Part shown: positions 27,207-36,193 of the stretch, one piece after another
Position numbering within the stretch: the first letter of the stretch is position 1
Layout: each line of letters starts with the position of its first letter
Assembly: GCF_900188155.1 (NCBI RefSeq)
Contig: NZ_FZOG01000009.1
Span: 62,001-126,000 of the forward strand
Reading direction: 5' to 3'
Source of the DNA: Pseudomonas segetis
GTDB lineage: Bacteria > Pseudomonadota > Gammaproteobacteria > Pseudomonadales > Pseudomonadaceae
DNA: 64,000 bases
Made by a program: the position numbers and the translations under genes
Notes under the pieces: model-generated
What the model saw: only the letters and a program-made list of their open reading frames with translations
What the model was told of the DNA's origin: nothing
Database searches by the model: none

Positions 27207-27488
27207 ATGACAACTGAAACAAAAACAGAGCGCAAAAGACGCCTGGCCCGTGAGCGGTCAGCACGGCGTCGTGCGCGTGAACGTAAGCGCCGTGAAGTCA
27301 TTGGCGAACGTAAATTCAAGATCAAGATAGGCGCTGGAATAGCGGCCGATATCGAATGCATCACTCTAGCAGGTGGATTCGAAGAACAAGACGAAGCCGT
27401 AACGCGGGCAATTCGCCATGTGGCGAGTATTGCCCGGCGCAGCCCTACAGCATTCCGAAAAGCTATGAACCTGAGGAGTCCTGTATGA
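27207..27488 (+). CDS. Small, very basic phage protein
   Basis: A 93-aa protein whose first 40 residues are almost all Arg/Lys/Glu (RARERKRREVIGERKFK). The second half may form a small fold. It starts three bases after the conserved AGCC of ribozyme 2 and overlaps gemA by four bases. Nucleic-acid binding is plausible. Function unknown. Confidence 0.65.
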   Translation: MTTETKTERKRRLARERSARRRARERKRREVIGERKFKIKIGAGIAADIECITLAGGFEEQDEAVTRAIRHVASIARRSPTAFRKAMNLRSPV

Positions 27489-27886
27489 GTAGCCTGGCTA
27501 AAATTCACATCGCCAAGTCACAGTTGGGTCTTGATGATGAAACTTATCGTGCCTTGCTTGCGCGAGTGGCTGGCGTGCGGTCAGCCAAAGAGTTGAATCC
27601 GCGCCAGATTGGCGCCGTGCTGGCTGAGTTTGAGCGCTTGGGGTTCAAGCCTACTGCGGCGAAGCGATCGGGTCGCGCTGCGCCCAAGCCAGCGGTGGAT
27701 CGAAAAGCACTGATAGGCAAGATAGAAGCGCAGTTGGCCGATGCCGATCGCCCCTGGGCGTATGCCGATGCAATGGCGAAACGCATGTTCAAGGTTGAAC
27801 GCGTTGAGTGGTGCGACTCCGACCAGTTACGCCGTTTGGTCGCCGCCTTGACCTATAACGCGAAACGCAATGGGAGAACGGTATGA
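27485..27886 (+). CDS. gemA: GemA/Gp16-family protein
   Basis: A 133-aa protein starting at ATG 27485. N-terminal LAKIHIAKSQLGLDDETYRA and ARVAGVRSAKELN are the hallmark of the Mu GemA/gp16 family. C-terminal ADAMAKRMFKVERVEWC is also typical. In Mu, GemA alters host gene expression and DNA supercoiling. It overlaps the next gene by four bases. Confidence 0.88.
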   Translation: MSSLAKIHIAKSQLGLDDETYRALLARVAGVRSAKELNPRQIGAVLAEFERLGFKPTAAKRSGRAAPKPAVDRKALIGKIEAQLADADRPWAYADAMAKRMFKVERVEWCDSDQLRRLVAALTYNAKRNGRTV

Positions 27887-28287
27887 GCCATAGTGACCTG
27901 TTCGGCGATGAGATGCCGACCGATGCCCTGGAGCACATGCAAGATCCCGAAATCCGCTCCAAGTGGCCGCAAGCCTTGGCCGATATGGTCGAGGTGATTG
28001 AAGCCGCTCACCGTCGTGCGGGCGATGATGAGGCCACAGCACGTAAGCGCGCACTTGTAACCGTGCGGGCACTTTCGCGCCTTGCCGGTGGTCGATTGAT
28101 ATACGTCCCCAAAGGTGATGCGCTGGATCGTGCTCTGCGTGACCGCGATATCTGGCAGCGCCACGGCGGGCAGAACACCGTTGAGACGTTGGCCTCGGAC
28201 TACGACCTGACCGTCACGCGGGTGTATTCGATTCTGGCTGAGCAACGGGCGCTGCACCGCAAACGCTCGCAGCCTTCGCTATTCTAG
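27883..28287 (+). CDS. mor: Mor-family transcription activator
   Basis: A 134-aa Mor/C-type activator: PQALADMVEVIEAAH dimer region and a C-terminal HTH around TVETLASDYDLTVTRVYSIL. It is the last gene before a terminator and should switch on the lysis, head and tail genes downstream. I see only one Mor/C-type gene, so it may do the work of both Mor and C of Mu. Confidence 0.88.
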   Translation: MSHSDLFGDEMPTDALEHMQDPEIRSKWPQALADMVEVIEAAHRRAGDDEATARKRALVTVRALSRLAGGRLIYVPKGDALDRALRDRDIWQRHGGQNTVETLASDYDLTVTRVYSILAEQRALHRKRSQPSLF

Positions 28288-28349
28288 GCGGATCGGTGCT
28301 TTACATGAGCCGGTATCCGGCGTTGAATAGATTGCCCCCTGATTTTCGA

Positions 28350-28375
28350 AGGCCCGCCAAATGGTGGGCCTTTTT
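28350..28375 (+). terminator. Terminator of the early operon
   Basis: A 9-bp stem with one G-U (28350-28358 with 28363-28371), loop AAAT and then a T run (28371-28375). It closes the early region, and late transcription must start in the following 76 bases. Confidence 0.88.
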
Positions 28376-28451
28376 CATAAAAGGGCTTTAATCCCAGCCG
28401 TACCTCCTCACTCAGTATCGTCAGTGCTCAAGATCATTGGAGCCTGACAGC

Positions 28452-28778
28452 ATGTCTTCCAACCAGCCCACAACTCCCCGAGACTATGCGGCGGCCATTC
28501 TGGCCGAGCCTTCGCTCGACCGGCGCAAGCTGTTGATGGAGCGCTGCCCACAAGAGTGGCGCAGCTTGGTCGAAGAGCACGTCAAAACGGCTTTCAACAA
28601 GGTTGTTGCCTACCGCCAACACCGTTCTGGTCGCGCCCAACTTTCTCAGCAGAAGCCCCCAGCTGCTCCGCGCCGTGAAGATCAGCCCCAGCCCATCGAC
28701 TACCGTCGCTCGGCGCCCGAAGTAGGCAATGCACACTTGGCCAAACTCCGTGCGGCTATCGGCAAGGGGGCGGCATGA
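28452..28778 (+). CDS. First late-operon protein, unknown
   Basis: A 108-aa protein starting at ATG 28452, nine bases after GGAG. Its N-terminus (PRDYAAAILAEPSLDRRKLL) looks helical and the rest is Pro/Arg-rich. It precedes the endolysin and overlaps it by four bases. Function unknown. Confidence 0.65.
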   Translation: MSSNQPTTPRDYAAAILAEPSLDRRKLLMERCPQEWRSLVEEHVKTAFNKVVAYRQHRSGRAQLSQQKPPAAPRREDQPQPIDYRRSAPEVGNAHLAKLRAAIGKGAA

Positions 28779-29311
28779 GCCTGAGAGCGCGCATTGCAGG
28801 TGGCACGCTGGTACTTGCCAGCGCGGGTCTAATGACCTTTCTAGGCACTTGGGAGGGTGAAGGCCAGAGCACGGTTTACCCGGACAAACTGGCTGCAAAT
28901 ATGCCGACGGTTTGTAAAGGCATCACCAATTACACAAGCCCTTACCCCGTTGTGATCGGCGACTACTGGTCGGACGAACGCTGCGCTGAGGTCGAGCAGC
29001 TTGTGGTCAGCAAGGGCCAACTCAAGCTCGCTGACTGCATCAGCAACCCCAGTATTACCCAGAACACATTCGACGCCCTGAGCAGCCATGGCCACAACGT
29101 TGGGAACCCTAATACCTGTGCGAGCCGGGCGGTCGGTCTGATCAATACGGGACGGGTGGCAGAAGGTTGTGACGCTCTGGCATGGGGCAACAACGGCAAG
29201 CCTGTTTGGGCCTATGTATCTGACGGTCAGGGCGGCAAACGTTTTGTGCGCGGCCTGCATAGGCGCCGCTTAACCGAGGTTCAACTCTGCAAAAGAGGGC
29301 TGCCCCAATGA
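28775..29311 (+). CDS. Endolysin with N-terminal SAR/anchor helix
   Basis: A 178-aa lysozyme-like protein of the GH24 type found in P21-like phages. Residues 4-25 form a weakly hydrophobic Gly/Ala-rich helix, as in signal-arrest-release endolysins. The likely catalytic region is WEGEGQSTVYPDKLA, with Glu, Asp and a later Thr in GITN. A central FDALSSHGHNVGN follows. No separate holin is evident nearby, which fits an SAR endolysin. Confidence 0.8.
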   Translation: MSLRARIAGGTLVLASAGLMTFLGTWEGEGQSTVYPDKLAANMPTVCKGITNYTSPYPVVIGDYWSDERCAEVEQLVVSKGQLKLADCISNPSITQNTFDALSSHGHNVGNPNTCASRAVGLINTGRVAEGCDALAWGNNGKPVWAYVSDGQGGKRFVRGLHRRRLTEVQLCKRGLPQ

Positions 29312-29928
29312 AGTGGATTGACTACCTACGCCCGTTTTTCCCTCTGGCGCTGCTATTGAGCTTCGTCGTGTGGGTCAACTATTTGGAGTCGGCAGCATTC
29401 GACGATGGTTTCAGTCAAGCCAAGGCCGAGGGCGCGCTTGCACTGGAAAAACTGCGCGGTGATCACCAAGCGCAGGAACTGGAGCGCGCCAAGACTGCCG
29501 AGGCCAGTGCCAAAGATGCCGCAAAACGCCTGCAACAAGTGCAAGCCCAAAACGACAAATTGACCGTAGATCTTGCCAACCAGCGCCGCACGTATCGTAA
29601 AACCACCGACCAACTCATTGGGGAGATAGCCCGTGTTAACGACCTCTATCGCAAGGCGCTCGATGCTGAGCCGGAGCCTTTGCCTGCTTGTGTGCTCACT
29701 CGTGGCTGGGTGCGGGTCTACGACCAAGCGACTGGAGCCATCCTGCCCAGCCCCGTCGATTCCAGCGGAGCTGTTACGCAAAGCGCCGAAAGCCGAGCCA
29801 TTGAGCAACTCGATTCAGGCATCGGCTCGACCGCTCTCTTGGCCCACCACGTCCGCTATGCCGAACAGTGCAAAAGCACAGCGGCTCAGTTGGACGCTCT
29901 AATCGACGTCGTACAAGGAACCCCGTGA
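29308..29928 (+). CDS. Rz-like inner-membrane spanin
   Basis: A 206-aa protein with one N-terminal membrane helix (PFFPLALLLSFVVWVNYL) and a long coiled coil (about residues 40-125), typical of i-spanins. It would link inner and outer membranes through its partner, which is encoded inside it at 29663-29902. It overlaps the endolysin gene by four bases. Confidence 0.83.
   Translation: MKWIDYLRPFFPLALLLSFVVWVNYLESAAFDDGFSQAKAEGALALEKLRGDHQAQELERAKTAEASAKDAAKRLQQVQAQNDKLTVDLANQRRTYRKTTDQLIGEIARVNDLYRKALDAEPEPLPACVLTRGWVRVYDQATGAILPSPVDSSGAVTQSAESRAIEQLDSGIGSTALLAHHVRYAEQCKSTAAQLDALIDVVQGTP
29663..29902 (+). CDS. Rz1-like outer-membrane spanin nested in Rz
   Basis: A 79-aa lipoprotein precursor read in the +1 frame within the Rz gene. 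It starts at ATG 29663 after AAGG, has a signal peptide and lipobox LVAGC (Cys17), then a Pro-containing stretch (CPAPSIPAELL). Nested Rz/Rz1 arrangement is known from lambda and Mu. It should fuse membranes with Rz at lysis. Confidence 0.8.
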   Translation: MLSRSLCLLVCSLVAGCGSTTKRLEPSCPAPSIPAELLRKAPKAEPLSNSIQASARPLSWPTTSAMPNSAKAQRLSWTL

Positions 29929-30317
29929 TGCCTTTGCCGCTTGACCTCACAGAAGTGATCGGGTGGGCAATTTCCCTGCTTTCGATCTTTACCGGCCTTG
30001 TGTTTGGGTTGGTCAAATTGCTGCTCGCTCAGTTTGAAAAACGCTTAGATCAGCGCTTCACCGCCCAAGATCAGGCCCGTAAAGCCGCGACCAAACATTG
30101 GGAGGAAAGCTTCGAAAAAGTGCTCAAGCGTCAGGATAAGGACGCGGAATCACTGGCCCAGTTGGAGCGCAACTTTATGCGCTTTCAGGCTGAGCTGCCG
30201 CTGGAGTACGTGCGCCGCGAGGACTGGGTGCGCGGGCAATCGGTGATCGAGGCCAAGCTTGATGGATTGGCCCTGAAGTTTGAGAACATTTTGCTCAAAG
30301 GAGTGCGACATGATTGA
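29928..30317 (+). CDS. DUF2730-family phage protein
   Basis: A 129-aa protein starting at ATG 29928 after AAGGA. One N-terminal membrane helix (AISLLSIFTGLVFGLVKLLL) precedes a charged coiled region (about residues 35-110). It matches the position of Mu gp25. Function unknown; a membrane role late in infection is possible. Confidence 0.78.
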   Translation: MPLPLDLTEVIGWAISLLSIFTGLVFGLVKLLLAQFEKRLDQRFTAQDQARKAATKHWEESFEKVLKRQDKDAESLAQLERNFMRFQAELPLEYVRREDWVRGQSVIEAKLDGLALKFENILLKGVRHD

Positions 30318-30621
30318 CCCCGCCAAGGCGCGCCGCGAGTCGCTTCGCTGGTATTTGCTGCTCACCCTCAATACATCCCGCCCAGTCGATCCGCACGAAG
30401 CCGTAGTGCTGTCGACGATTCAGGGTATTTATCCAGATTGCACGCTATTGGAATTACGCCGCGAGCTGGACTACATGGCTGACCGCAGCCTGGTCACGCT
30501 GAACAAGCAGCCGAGCGGCCACTGGGTGTGCGGCCTGACTCATTACGGCGTCGATATTGCCGAGTACACCGTGGATTGCCGCCCCGGTATTGCCCGCCCG
30601 GAAAAGTATTGGAGCACTTGA
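30310..30621 (+). CDS. Mu gp26-position protein
   Basis: A 103-aa protein starting at ATG 30310 and overlapping the upstream gene by eight bases. It looks like a winged helix (LRRELDYMADRSLVTLNK, GLTHYGVDIAEY). DNA binding near the packaging genes is plausible, for example in packaging initiation. Confidence 0.7.
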   Translation: MIDPAKARRESLRWYLLLTLNTSRPVDPHEAVVLSTIQGIYPDCTLLELRRELDYMADRSLVTLNKQPSGHWVCGLTHYGVDIAEYTVDCRPGIARPEKYWST

Positions 30622-30622
30622 T

Positions 30623-31141
30623 ATGCCGCCGCGCAGCAAGGTCACCGCTTTACCTAGTGAAGTCAAAGCTTGGCTCGATCAAGCGTTGGTCGAGAATAAC
30701 TTCTCAGGCTACGAACTGCTTTCTACCGAGCTGGCCGAGCGCGGTTACAGCATTGGCAAGTCTGCTCTGCATAGCTATGGCCAAGGCTTCGAGGAACGCC
30801 TATCCGCTTTAAAAATGGCCAGTGAACAGGCCAAAGCCATTGTGACAGCCGCTCCAGATGATGAAGGGTCTGTCAACGAAGCATTGATGCGCTTGGTGCA
30901 GGAACATCTGTTCAAGCTGCTGATGAGTGAGGACGGCAAGATCGATCTCCCCAAGGTGGCCAAGGCTGTGGCCGAGCTAGGCCGTGCGAGTGTTGTGCAG
31001 AAGAAATGGGCGGCGGAGGTAGAAGTCCGTCGGGCAGCTCTGCAGGAAGCCGCAGACCGTATCGATGCGGCTGCTGTTGCACGGGGACTCAATGCCGAAG
31101 AAGCCAGTTTCTGGCGCGAACAAGTCCTGAAGGGAATGTAA
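30623..31141 (+). CDS. DUF3486 protein, terminase small-subunit-like
   Basis: A 172-aa protein starting at ATG 30623. N-terminal PPRSKVTALPSEVKAWLDQ and an HTH-like region (YELLSTELAERGYSIGKSAL) match Mu gp27/DUF3486, thought to be the small terminase. A helical oligomerisation region follows. It lies directly before the large terminase. Confidence 0.82.
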   Translation: MPPRSKVTALPSEVKAWLDQALVENNFSGYELLSTELAERGYSIGKSALHSYGQGFEERLSALKMASEQAKAIVTAAPDDEGSVNEALMRLVQEHLFKLLMSEDGKIDLPKVAKAVAELGRASVVQKKWAAEVEVRRAALQEAADRIDAAAVARGLNAEEASFWREQVLKGM

Positions 31142-31143
31142 CC

Positions 31144-32835
31144 ATGGGGGTTCCCGCACCACTTTCTGATACCGAGCGGCTAGTCGATTGGGACGAGTTG
31201 CCAGAAAGCGTCCGTTCAATTCCTGCTGATTTTAATCCACTTGCCAAGGGTGTGCTTATGGCACATCAGAGCGAGTGGATTTCCATGCAACAGGATCTCG
31301 ACATCGCTGTTTGCGAAAAAGGACGCCGTACCGGAATTACCTTTGCCCAAGCTATGACCGACACAATCACAGCCGCATCAGCCAAAGAGGCCGGTGGTGA
31401 CAATATCTGGTACATGGCAGATACGCGGGAAAAAGGTCTCGAATATATTGGTTACGTTGCCAAGTTCGCCCAAATCGTTGCCCGTGGCCAAGCAACCATG
31501 GTCGAGCAGCATATCTTTATTGACCAACTTGAAGACGGCAGCAGCCGTAACATCCAAGCTTTTCGAGTTCGCTTCGCAAGCGGGTACCGAGTCACCGCCT
31601 TGTCGTCTAGGCCCGAGAATATTCATGGCTTGCAAGGCCTGGTAAGTATCGACGAGGCGGCATTGCATAAAAATGTTGGCCACGTGCTGGAGTCAGCAAC
31701 TGCGCTGTTGATCTGGGGCGGTCGTATTCGTATCTGGTCTACTCACCGGGGCAAGAAAAATCCTTTTAATCAGTTCGTTCAGGACGTGCGCGCAGGTCGC
31801 TACGGTAAGCGTGCGAAGGTAATTCGCATTGGGTTTGATGATGCGGTGGCCAACGGTCTGTTCGAGCGGGTCTGTTTCATGCGCGGTACCACGCCGACCG
31901 AGGAGGCAAAAAAGGAATGGTATGAGGCCATTCGTGCTGCTTACGGCCCGCGTAAAGCAGCCATGCGTGAAGAATTAGACGTTATTCCGCGTGACGGTGA
32001 AGGCTCAGCGATTCCGGGTGTATGGATTGAGCGTGCAATGCCCGAAAATCGACCTGTGCTGCGTATCGTCTTTGATGACGAATTTCCCAAGCGGCCCGAG
32101 GCCGAACGTGACACATGGTGTGCTACCTGGATCGCATTACAGCTGCTTCCCGTACTGGAAGAGGCTACCAAAAACTTCAGCGGCCGCTGGGCAATCGGCA
32201 TGGACTTCGCCCGTCACCGCCACTTCTCGGTCATCAAGCCTAGTCGAATCACTCAGGAGTTGCGGCGTGACGTGCCATTTCTGATTGAACTGGCTAACGC
32301 GCCGACTCGCCAGCAAGAGCAGATCCTGTGGGCGTTGCTCGACACGCTTAATAACTGGACATTCGCTGGCGATGCTACAGGCCCTGGCCAAACCCTTATG
32401 GAGTACACCGGTGATCGTTACGGCCGGGCCGAGTGGGATGAAGCAAAAGGTCGCTGGATGGGTGGCCCAGTGCACGAAGTGACGTTGTCACGCCCTTGGT
32501 ACGGCGAATGGATGGGCAAGTACATCTCATTATTTGAGGACGGCTTTATCACGCTGCCTCGAGATGCCTCATTGGAAGACGATCACCGTGCTGTCGAGTT
32601 CATTGACGGTATACCGATGGTGCCAAGGATCGAGCGAAAAGACCTTAAAGACGCCGAGTTAGTGCGACATGGCGACGGTGCTATTGCGGGAGCTTTGATG
32701 AACTTTGCAGCTCTCAATCACGTCGGCGATTGGGTTAGCGAATTTACGTCAGCTTCGCGTTCCAGAGCGTTCTCAAGCTCTGATGGCGCGGACGAAGACG
32801 ACACTGGTGATGGTTTTGGAGGCGGTGCATGGTAA
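31144..32835 (+). CDS. Terminase large subunit
   Basis: A 563-aa packaging motor of Mu gp28 type. The ATPase half has a deviant Walker A (CEKGRRTGIT, about residues 59-68) and Walker B VSIDEAA. The C-terminal RNase-H-like nuclease has GMDFARHRHFSV with its metal-binding Asp. ATG 31144 was chosen over an open upstream extension that lies inside the preceding gene. It should cut at the prophage ends and fill heads, taking flanking host DNA as Mu does. Confidence 0.92.
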   Translation: MGVPAPLSDTERLVDWDELPESVRSIPADFNPLAKGVLMAHQSEWISMQQDLDIAVCEKGRRTGITFAQAMTDTITAASAKEAGGDNIWYMADTREKGLEYIGYVAKFAQIVARGQATMVEQHIFIDQLEDGSSRNIQAFRVRFASGYRVTALSSRPENIHGLQGLVSIDEAALHKNVGHVLESATALLIWGGRIRIWSTHRGKKNPFNQFVQDVRAGRYGKRAKVIRIGFDDAVANGLFERVCFMRGTTPTEEAKKEWYEAIRAAYGPRKAAMREELDVIPRDGEGSAIPGVWIERAMPENRPVLRIVFDDEFPKRPEAERDTWCATWIALQLLPVLEEATKNFSGRWAIGMDFARHRHFSVIKPSRITQELRRDVPFLIELANAPTRQQEQILWALLDTLNNWTFAGDATGPGQTLMEYTGDRYGRAEWDEAKGRWMGGPVHEVTLSRPWYGEWMGKYISLFEDGFITLPRDASLEDDHRAVEFIDGIPMVPRIERKDLKDAELVRHGDGAIAGALMNFAALNHVGDWVSEFTSASRSRAFSSSDGADEDDTGDGFGGGAW

Positions 32836-34421
32836 ATATCAAAGGCATGATCAAGTCGTTGTTTGGCGGCGATACGGCTGCACTCAGTGAGCAGCAGACT
32901 GATGATCAGGCCCGTATCGGCCAACTCAAGCGTGAGTTTGCCGAACACCCGAGCAAGGGGCTGACACCTGGGCGGTTGTATCAGATCCTAGAAGCCGCTG
33001 AGCAAGGTGACCTGCAGGCGCAGTCCGACTTATTCGAGGACATGGAAGAGAAAGACCCGCAAATTGGCGCAGACCTGCTCAAGCGCCGCCAGTTAGCCGC
33101 CGAGTTGGAATGGCAAATCATCGCGCCGGATAACGCCACGGCCCAAGAAAAGAAGGCAACCGAGCATGCTAATGAGGTGTTTTCGGCTATGGAGGTCGAG
33201 GACTTGGTGCTCGATCTCGGCTCGGGTCTGGGGCATGGTTGGGCGAACCTAGAGTTGAACTGGCAGCGTGACGGCGCTATCCGCTACATCGAACAACCAA
33301 CCCTGCGCCCGCATAGCTGGTTTCGCTTGCACCCAGACGATCAAAACGTGCTGACTCTGCGCGACATGAGCGCCACGGGTGCCGAGCTGTGGCCATTGGG
33401 TTGGGTTGATCACCGGCATCGAGCACGGCCCGGTTATGTTGCCCGCTCAGGTTTGCACCGCATGTTGGCCTGGCCGTATCTGTTCCAAAACTATGCGCTG
33501 GGTGATCTGGCACAGTTGCTGGAGATCTACGGCATGCCTGCGCGCTTGGGAAAATATCCTAAAAACGCGACCGATAAAGAGAAAGCCACGCTGTTACGGG
33601 CTGTTGTGAGCATGGGTAAAGATGCCGCAGGTATCGTTCCCGAGGGTATGGCCATCGAGTTTCTGGAGGCCGCGCAAGGTCGCAGCGACGTGTACCTGGC
33701 GATGATGAACTGGTGCGAGCGCAGTAAGTCCCGAGTGATTTTAGGTGGCACGCTGACCAGCGGTACGGGCGAAGGCACCAACACTAACGCCTTGGGCAAC
33801 GTCCATGAGCGGGGCCAGACCAGTTTGATCCGTTCAGACGTGCGCCAATACTGCAGCAGCATTCGCAAGTCGATTCTATGGCCTATGGCGGCGCTCAATT
33901 TTGGTATTACCCATGCTAACCGAGCGCCCCGGTTTGTTCTGGACATGGGCGAGACCGAAGATTTGCAGGCTCTGGCCACAACCTTACCGGTGTTTGTCGA
34001 CATGGGCGCTAACATTCCAACCTGGTGGCTGCATGAAAAAACGGGCATCCCTAAAGCTGGCAAAGATGATGAGGTATTGCGGCCCGCGCCCCAAGCGCCA
34101 ATGACTGCCATGCTGCGCCAACAACCGGCCAGACCTTTAGCTGCGCTGCGCCAGAGTAAAGGCCCGGCAACGCCAGCCGATGCCATTGCCGCCCGGCTTG
34201 CCCGTGAGGGTGACCCGCACATCGCGGGTTGGTTGGAGCGGATTGAGGCTATGTTGGAAGCAGCCAGCTCATTGGAAGAGTTCCGGAAGATGCTGTTAGC
34301 CGCCCAAGATGATCTTGACGAAGACAAGCTGGCCGAGCTGCTCGGTGACGGCTTGTCGGTTGCCGATCTGGCCGGTCGCAGCGACATCGAGGACGTTTCG
34401 GAGAGCAGCAATGGCAGATAA
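32829..34421 (+). CDS. Portal protein (DUF935, Mu gp29 type)
   Basis: A 530-aa portal protein. Family marks are LTPGRLYQILEAAEQGDLQA, the PQIGADLLKRRQ segment and WLHEKTGIPKA. It forms the dodecameric vertex through which DNA enters the head. It overlaps the terminase and MuF genes by a few bases. Confidence 0.9.
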   Translation: MVNIKGMIKSLFGGDTAALSEQQTDDQARIGQLKREFAEHPSKGLTPGRLYQILEAAEQGDLQAQSDLFEDMEEKDPQIGADLLKRRQLAAELEWQIIAPDNATAQEKKATEHANEVFSAMEVEDLVLDLGSGLGHGWANLELNWQRDGAIRYIEQPTLRPHSWFRLHPDDQNVLTLRDMSATGAELWPLGWVDHRHRARPGYVARSGLHRMLAWPYLFQNYALGDLAQLLEIYGMPARLGKYPKNATDKEKATLLRAVVSMGKDAAGIVPEGMAIEFLEAAQGRSDVYLAMMNWCERSKSRVILGGTLTSGTGEGTNTNALGNVHERGQTSLIRSDVRQYCSSIRKSILWPMAALNFGITHANRAPRFVLDMGETEDLQALATTLPVFVDMGANIPTWWLHEKTGIPKAGKDDEVLRPAPQAPMTAMLRQQPARPLAALRQSKGPATPADAIAARLAREGDPHIAGWLERIEAMLEAASSLEEFRKMLLAAQDDLDEDKLAELLGDGLSVADLAGRSDIEDVSESSNGR

Positions 34422-35655
34422 CGGCCAGCCGACCTTGCGGCCGGTGTTGGGTCAACCATTCGCCGAGCAAGTGGCCTTCTTCCGCAACAAGCTGGGCAAT
34501 CTGGTGCCGACCGCACGCTGGGACGATATTAAGCGAGACGCACATGACACCGGTTTCATGGTTGCGGGCGCTGCCAAGGCCGATTTATTGACCGATTTGG
34601 CCGTGGCGGTGGATCGAGCAGTAAGTGAGGGGCGCGGCCTTGGCGATTTCCGCAAAGACTTTCGCTCCATCGTCGAGCGTAACGGCTGGCACGGCTGGAC
34701 AGGTGAAGGCACTCGAGCTGGCGAACGTTGGCGCACCCGCACTATCTATCAAACCAATGCCATGACCAGCTATTCAGCAGGACGTTTGGCACAACTGCAC
34801 GATGGCGGGTTCGATTTCTGGGTCTACAAACACAATGACTCGGTGCGCAATCCAAGACCGGAGCACCAGAAACTTGACGGCCTAACTCTGCCTGCCAAGC
34901 ACCCATTCTGGAAGCGATACTATCCGCCCAACGGGTGGGGCTGTCAGTGCTACGTAATCGGTGCGCGTTCTGCAGCTGGAGCACGTCGTCTTGGCGGTGA
35001 CCCAGATAAACAGATTTTGGACGGTTGGGACGCTGATGATGCTCCGGGCATCGATGAAGGCTGGGATTATCAACCAGGTGCCCGTGTAGCCCAGACCGTA
35101 ACCCATATGGCCGAAAAGTCCCGAGCATGGCCGTATGAGATCGCCAAGGCCTATATGACAGGCGTGCCCGAGTTACTGCGTGACCAACTGGCGAAAAGCT
35201 ATCGAGCCTTGCCAAGTGTCGCCGACGATTCCAGGCGCTATGCGCAGCGCGTACTGCGCGGAGACAACCCGGATCAGTTGCCAGCGTATCGAACCATGGG
35301 TCTGCTGACGGCCGGTGATGTGGGGCAAGTGCACCAGATCAAGGATATTGCTGTAGATGGTTACGACTACGCCCTGGACGTGTCGGCAGTGCGCCATGTG
35401 CAGAGAAAACATGGCGGTAAGAGCGAGCATTCAAGGGGGCAGCGGCCAGTCACCGCAGAGGACTACGCCATACTGCCTAAATTGCTTAATGATGCTGGCC
35501 CGCTGATTGATGCTGGCCTGTCAGAGTCCACCAATTCGCCACTGGTTCGCCGGGAAATGACGGTAGATAACGAAACCTACGTGGCAGTGTTCGAGGTGCG
35601 TCGCAAGCGCAAGATGCTGGTATTGCAGACGTTCTATGTGCGGGTGCGGAAATGA
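34411..35655 (+). CDS. MuF head morphogenesis protein with C-terminal nuclease-like domain
   Basis: A 414-aa protein starting at ATG 34411. Residues about 10-200 are the SPP1 gp7/MuF minor head protein (RTIYQTNAMTSYSAGR; a zinc-like PPNGWGCQC). Residues about 323-414 look like a BECR-fold ribonuclease of the kind found in MuF polymorphic toxins: VRHVQRKHGG, then TAEDYAILPKLL and a C-terminal Arg/Lys plus TFYVRV strand. The N-terminal part is assembled near the portal and ejected in some phages, so the C-terminal domain might act in the recipient cell or competitors. Confidence 0.83.
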   Translation: MADNGQPTLRPVLGQPFAEQVAFFRNKLGNLVPTARWDDIKRDAHDTGFMVAGAAKADLLTDLAVAVDRAVSEGRGLGDFRKDFRSIVERNGWHGWTGEGTRAGERWRTRTIYQTNAMTSYSAGRLAQLHDGGFDFWVYKHNDSVRNPRPEHQKLDGLTLPAKHPFWKRYYPPNGWGCQCYVIGARSAAGARRLGGDPDKQILDGWDADDAPGIDEGWDYQPGARVAQTVTHMAEKSRAWPYEIAKAYMTGVPELLRDQLAKSYRALPSVADDSRRYAQRVLRGDNPDQLPAYRTMGLLTAGDVGQVHQIKDIAVDGYDYALDVSAVRHVQRKHGGKSEHSRGQRPVTAEDYAILPKLLNDAGPLIDAGLSESTNSPLVRREMTVDNETYVAVFEVRRKRKMLVLQTFYVRVRK

Positions 35656-35747
35656 TGTGGCCCCGCCCTCGTCCTAACGCCCTAGGCGTTTCATGGTATG
35701 AGCATGACGGTGCGGTGCTCGGGGCCAAGCTGGAGTATAACCGATGA
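35652..35747 (+). CDS. Very small ORF coupled to both neighbours
   Basis: A 31-aa frame whose ATG overlaps the MuF stop and whose TGA overlaps the next ATG, both by four bases. The gapless stop-start linkage on both sides suggests that it is translated. It is Pro/Arg-rich at the start and soluble. No family recognised; it could also merely keep ribosomes on the message. Confidence 0.4.
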   Translation: MMWPRPRPNALGVSWYEHDGAVLGAKLEYNR

Positions 35748-36193
35748 TTGAAGTTCAGGTAGATGACAGCCGAGTGGCCGCGGCGTTGGCCGAGTTGGTT
35801 CGACGTGCGCATGATTTGCGTCCTGTGCAAGCTGACCTGGGCGAGTACTTCATCGAATCGACCAAGCGTCGGTTTGCCACAAAGACGGCTCCGGATGGCA
35901 CCCAGTGGAAGGGCAACGCCCAGGTCACCATCGACGGTAAGGGCCGCGATGATTCGTTGATTGGTGAAAGTCGTAGGCTGTCCAACGAAATCCACTACCG
36001 AATCGACGGTACTCGCTTGTCCTGGGGCAGCAGCTTGGTTTACGCCGGTATGCAGCAGAATGGCGGCCTGAAGGCCGCTTACCCTCACTTGTGGGGGGAT
36101 ATCCCCGCGCGCCCCTATTTGGGTCTGTCTGGTGGTGACGAACAGGTGTTACTGGAAATTCTGCAGGAGCATCTGGCCGGTGCCGTTAATTGA
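35744..36193 (+). CDS. Virion morphogenesis protein (Mu gpG type)
   Basis: A 149-aa protein of the Phage_tail_S/virion morphogenesis family: LGEYFIESTKRRFATKTAPDG, then LIGESRRLSNEIHYRID and IPARPYLGLS. Mu gpG acts in tail completion or head-tail joining. Confidence 0.88.
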   Translation: MIEVQVDDSRVAAALAELVRRAHDLRPVQADLGEYFIESTKRRFATKTAPDGTQWKGNAQVTIDGKGRDDSLIGESRRLSNEIHYRIDGTRLSWGSSLVYAGMQQNGGLKAAYPHLWGDIPARPYLGLSGGDEQVLLEILQEHLAGAVN

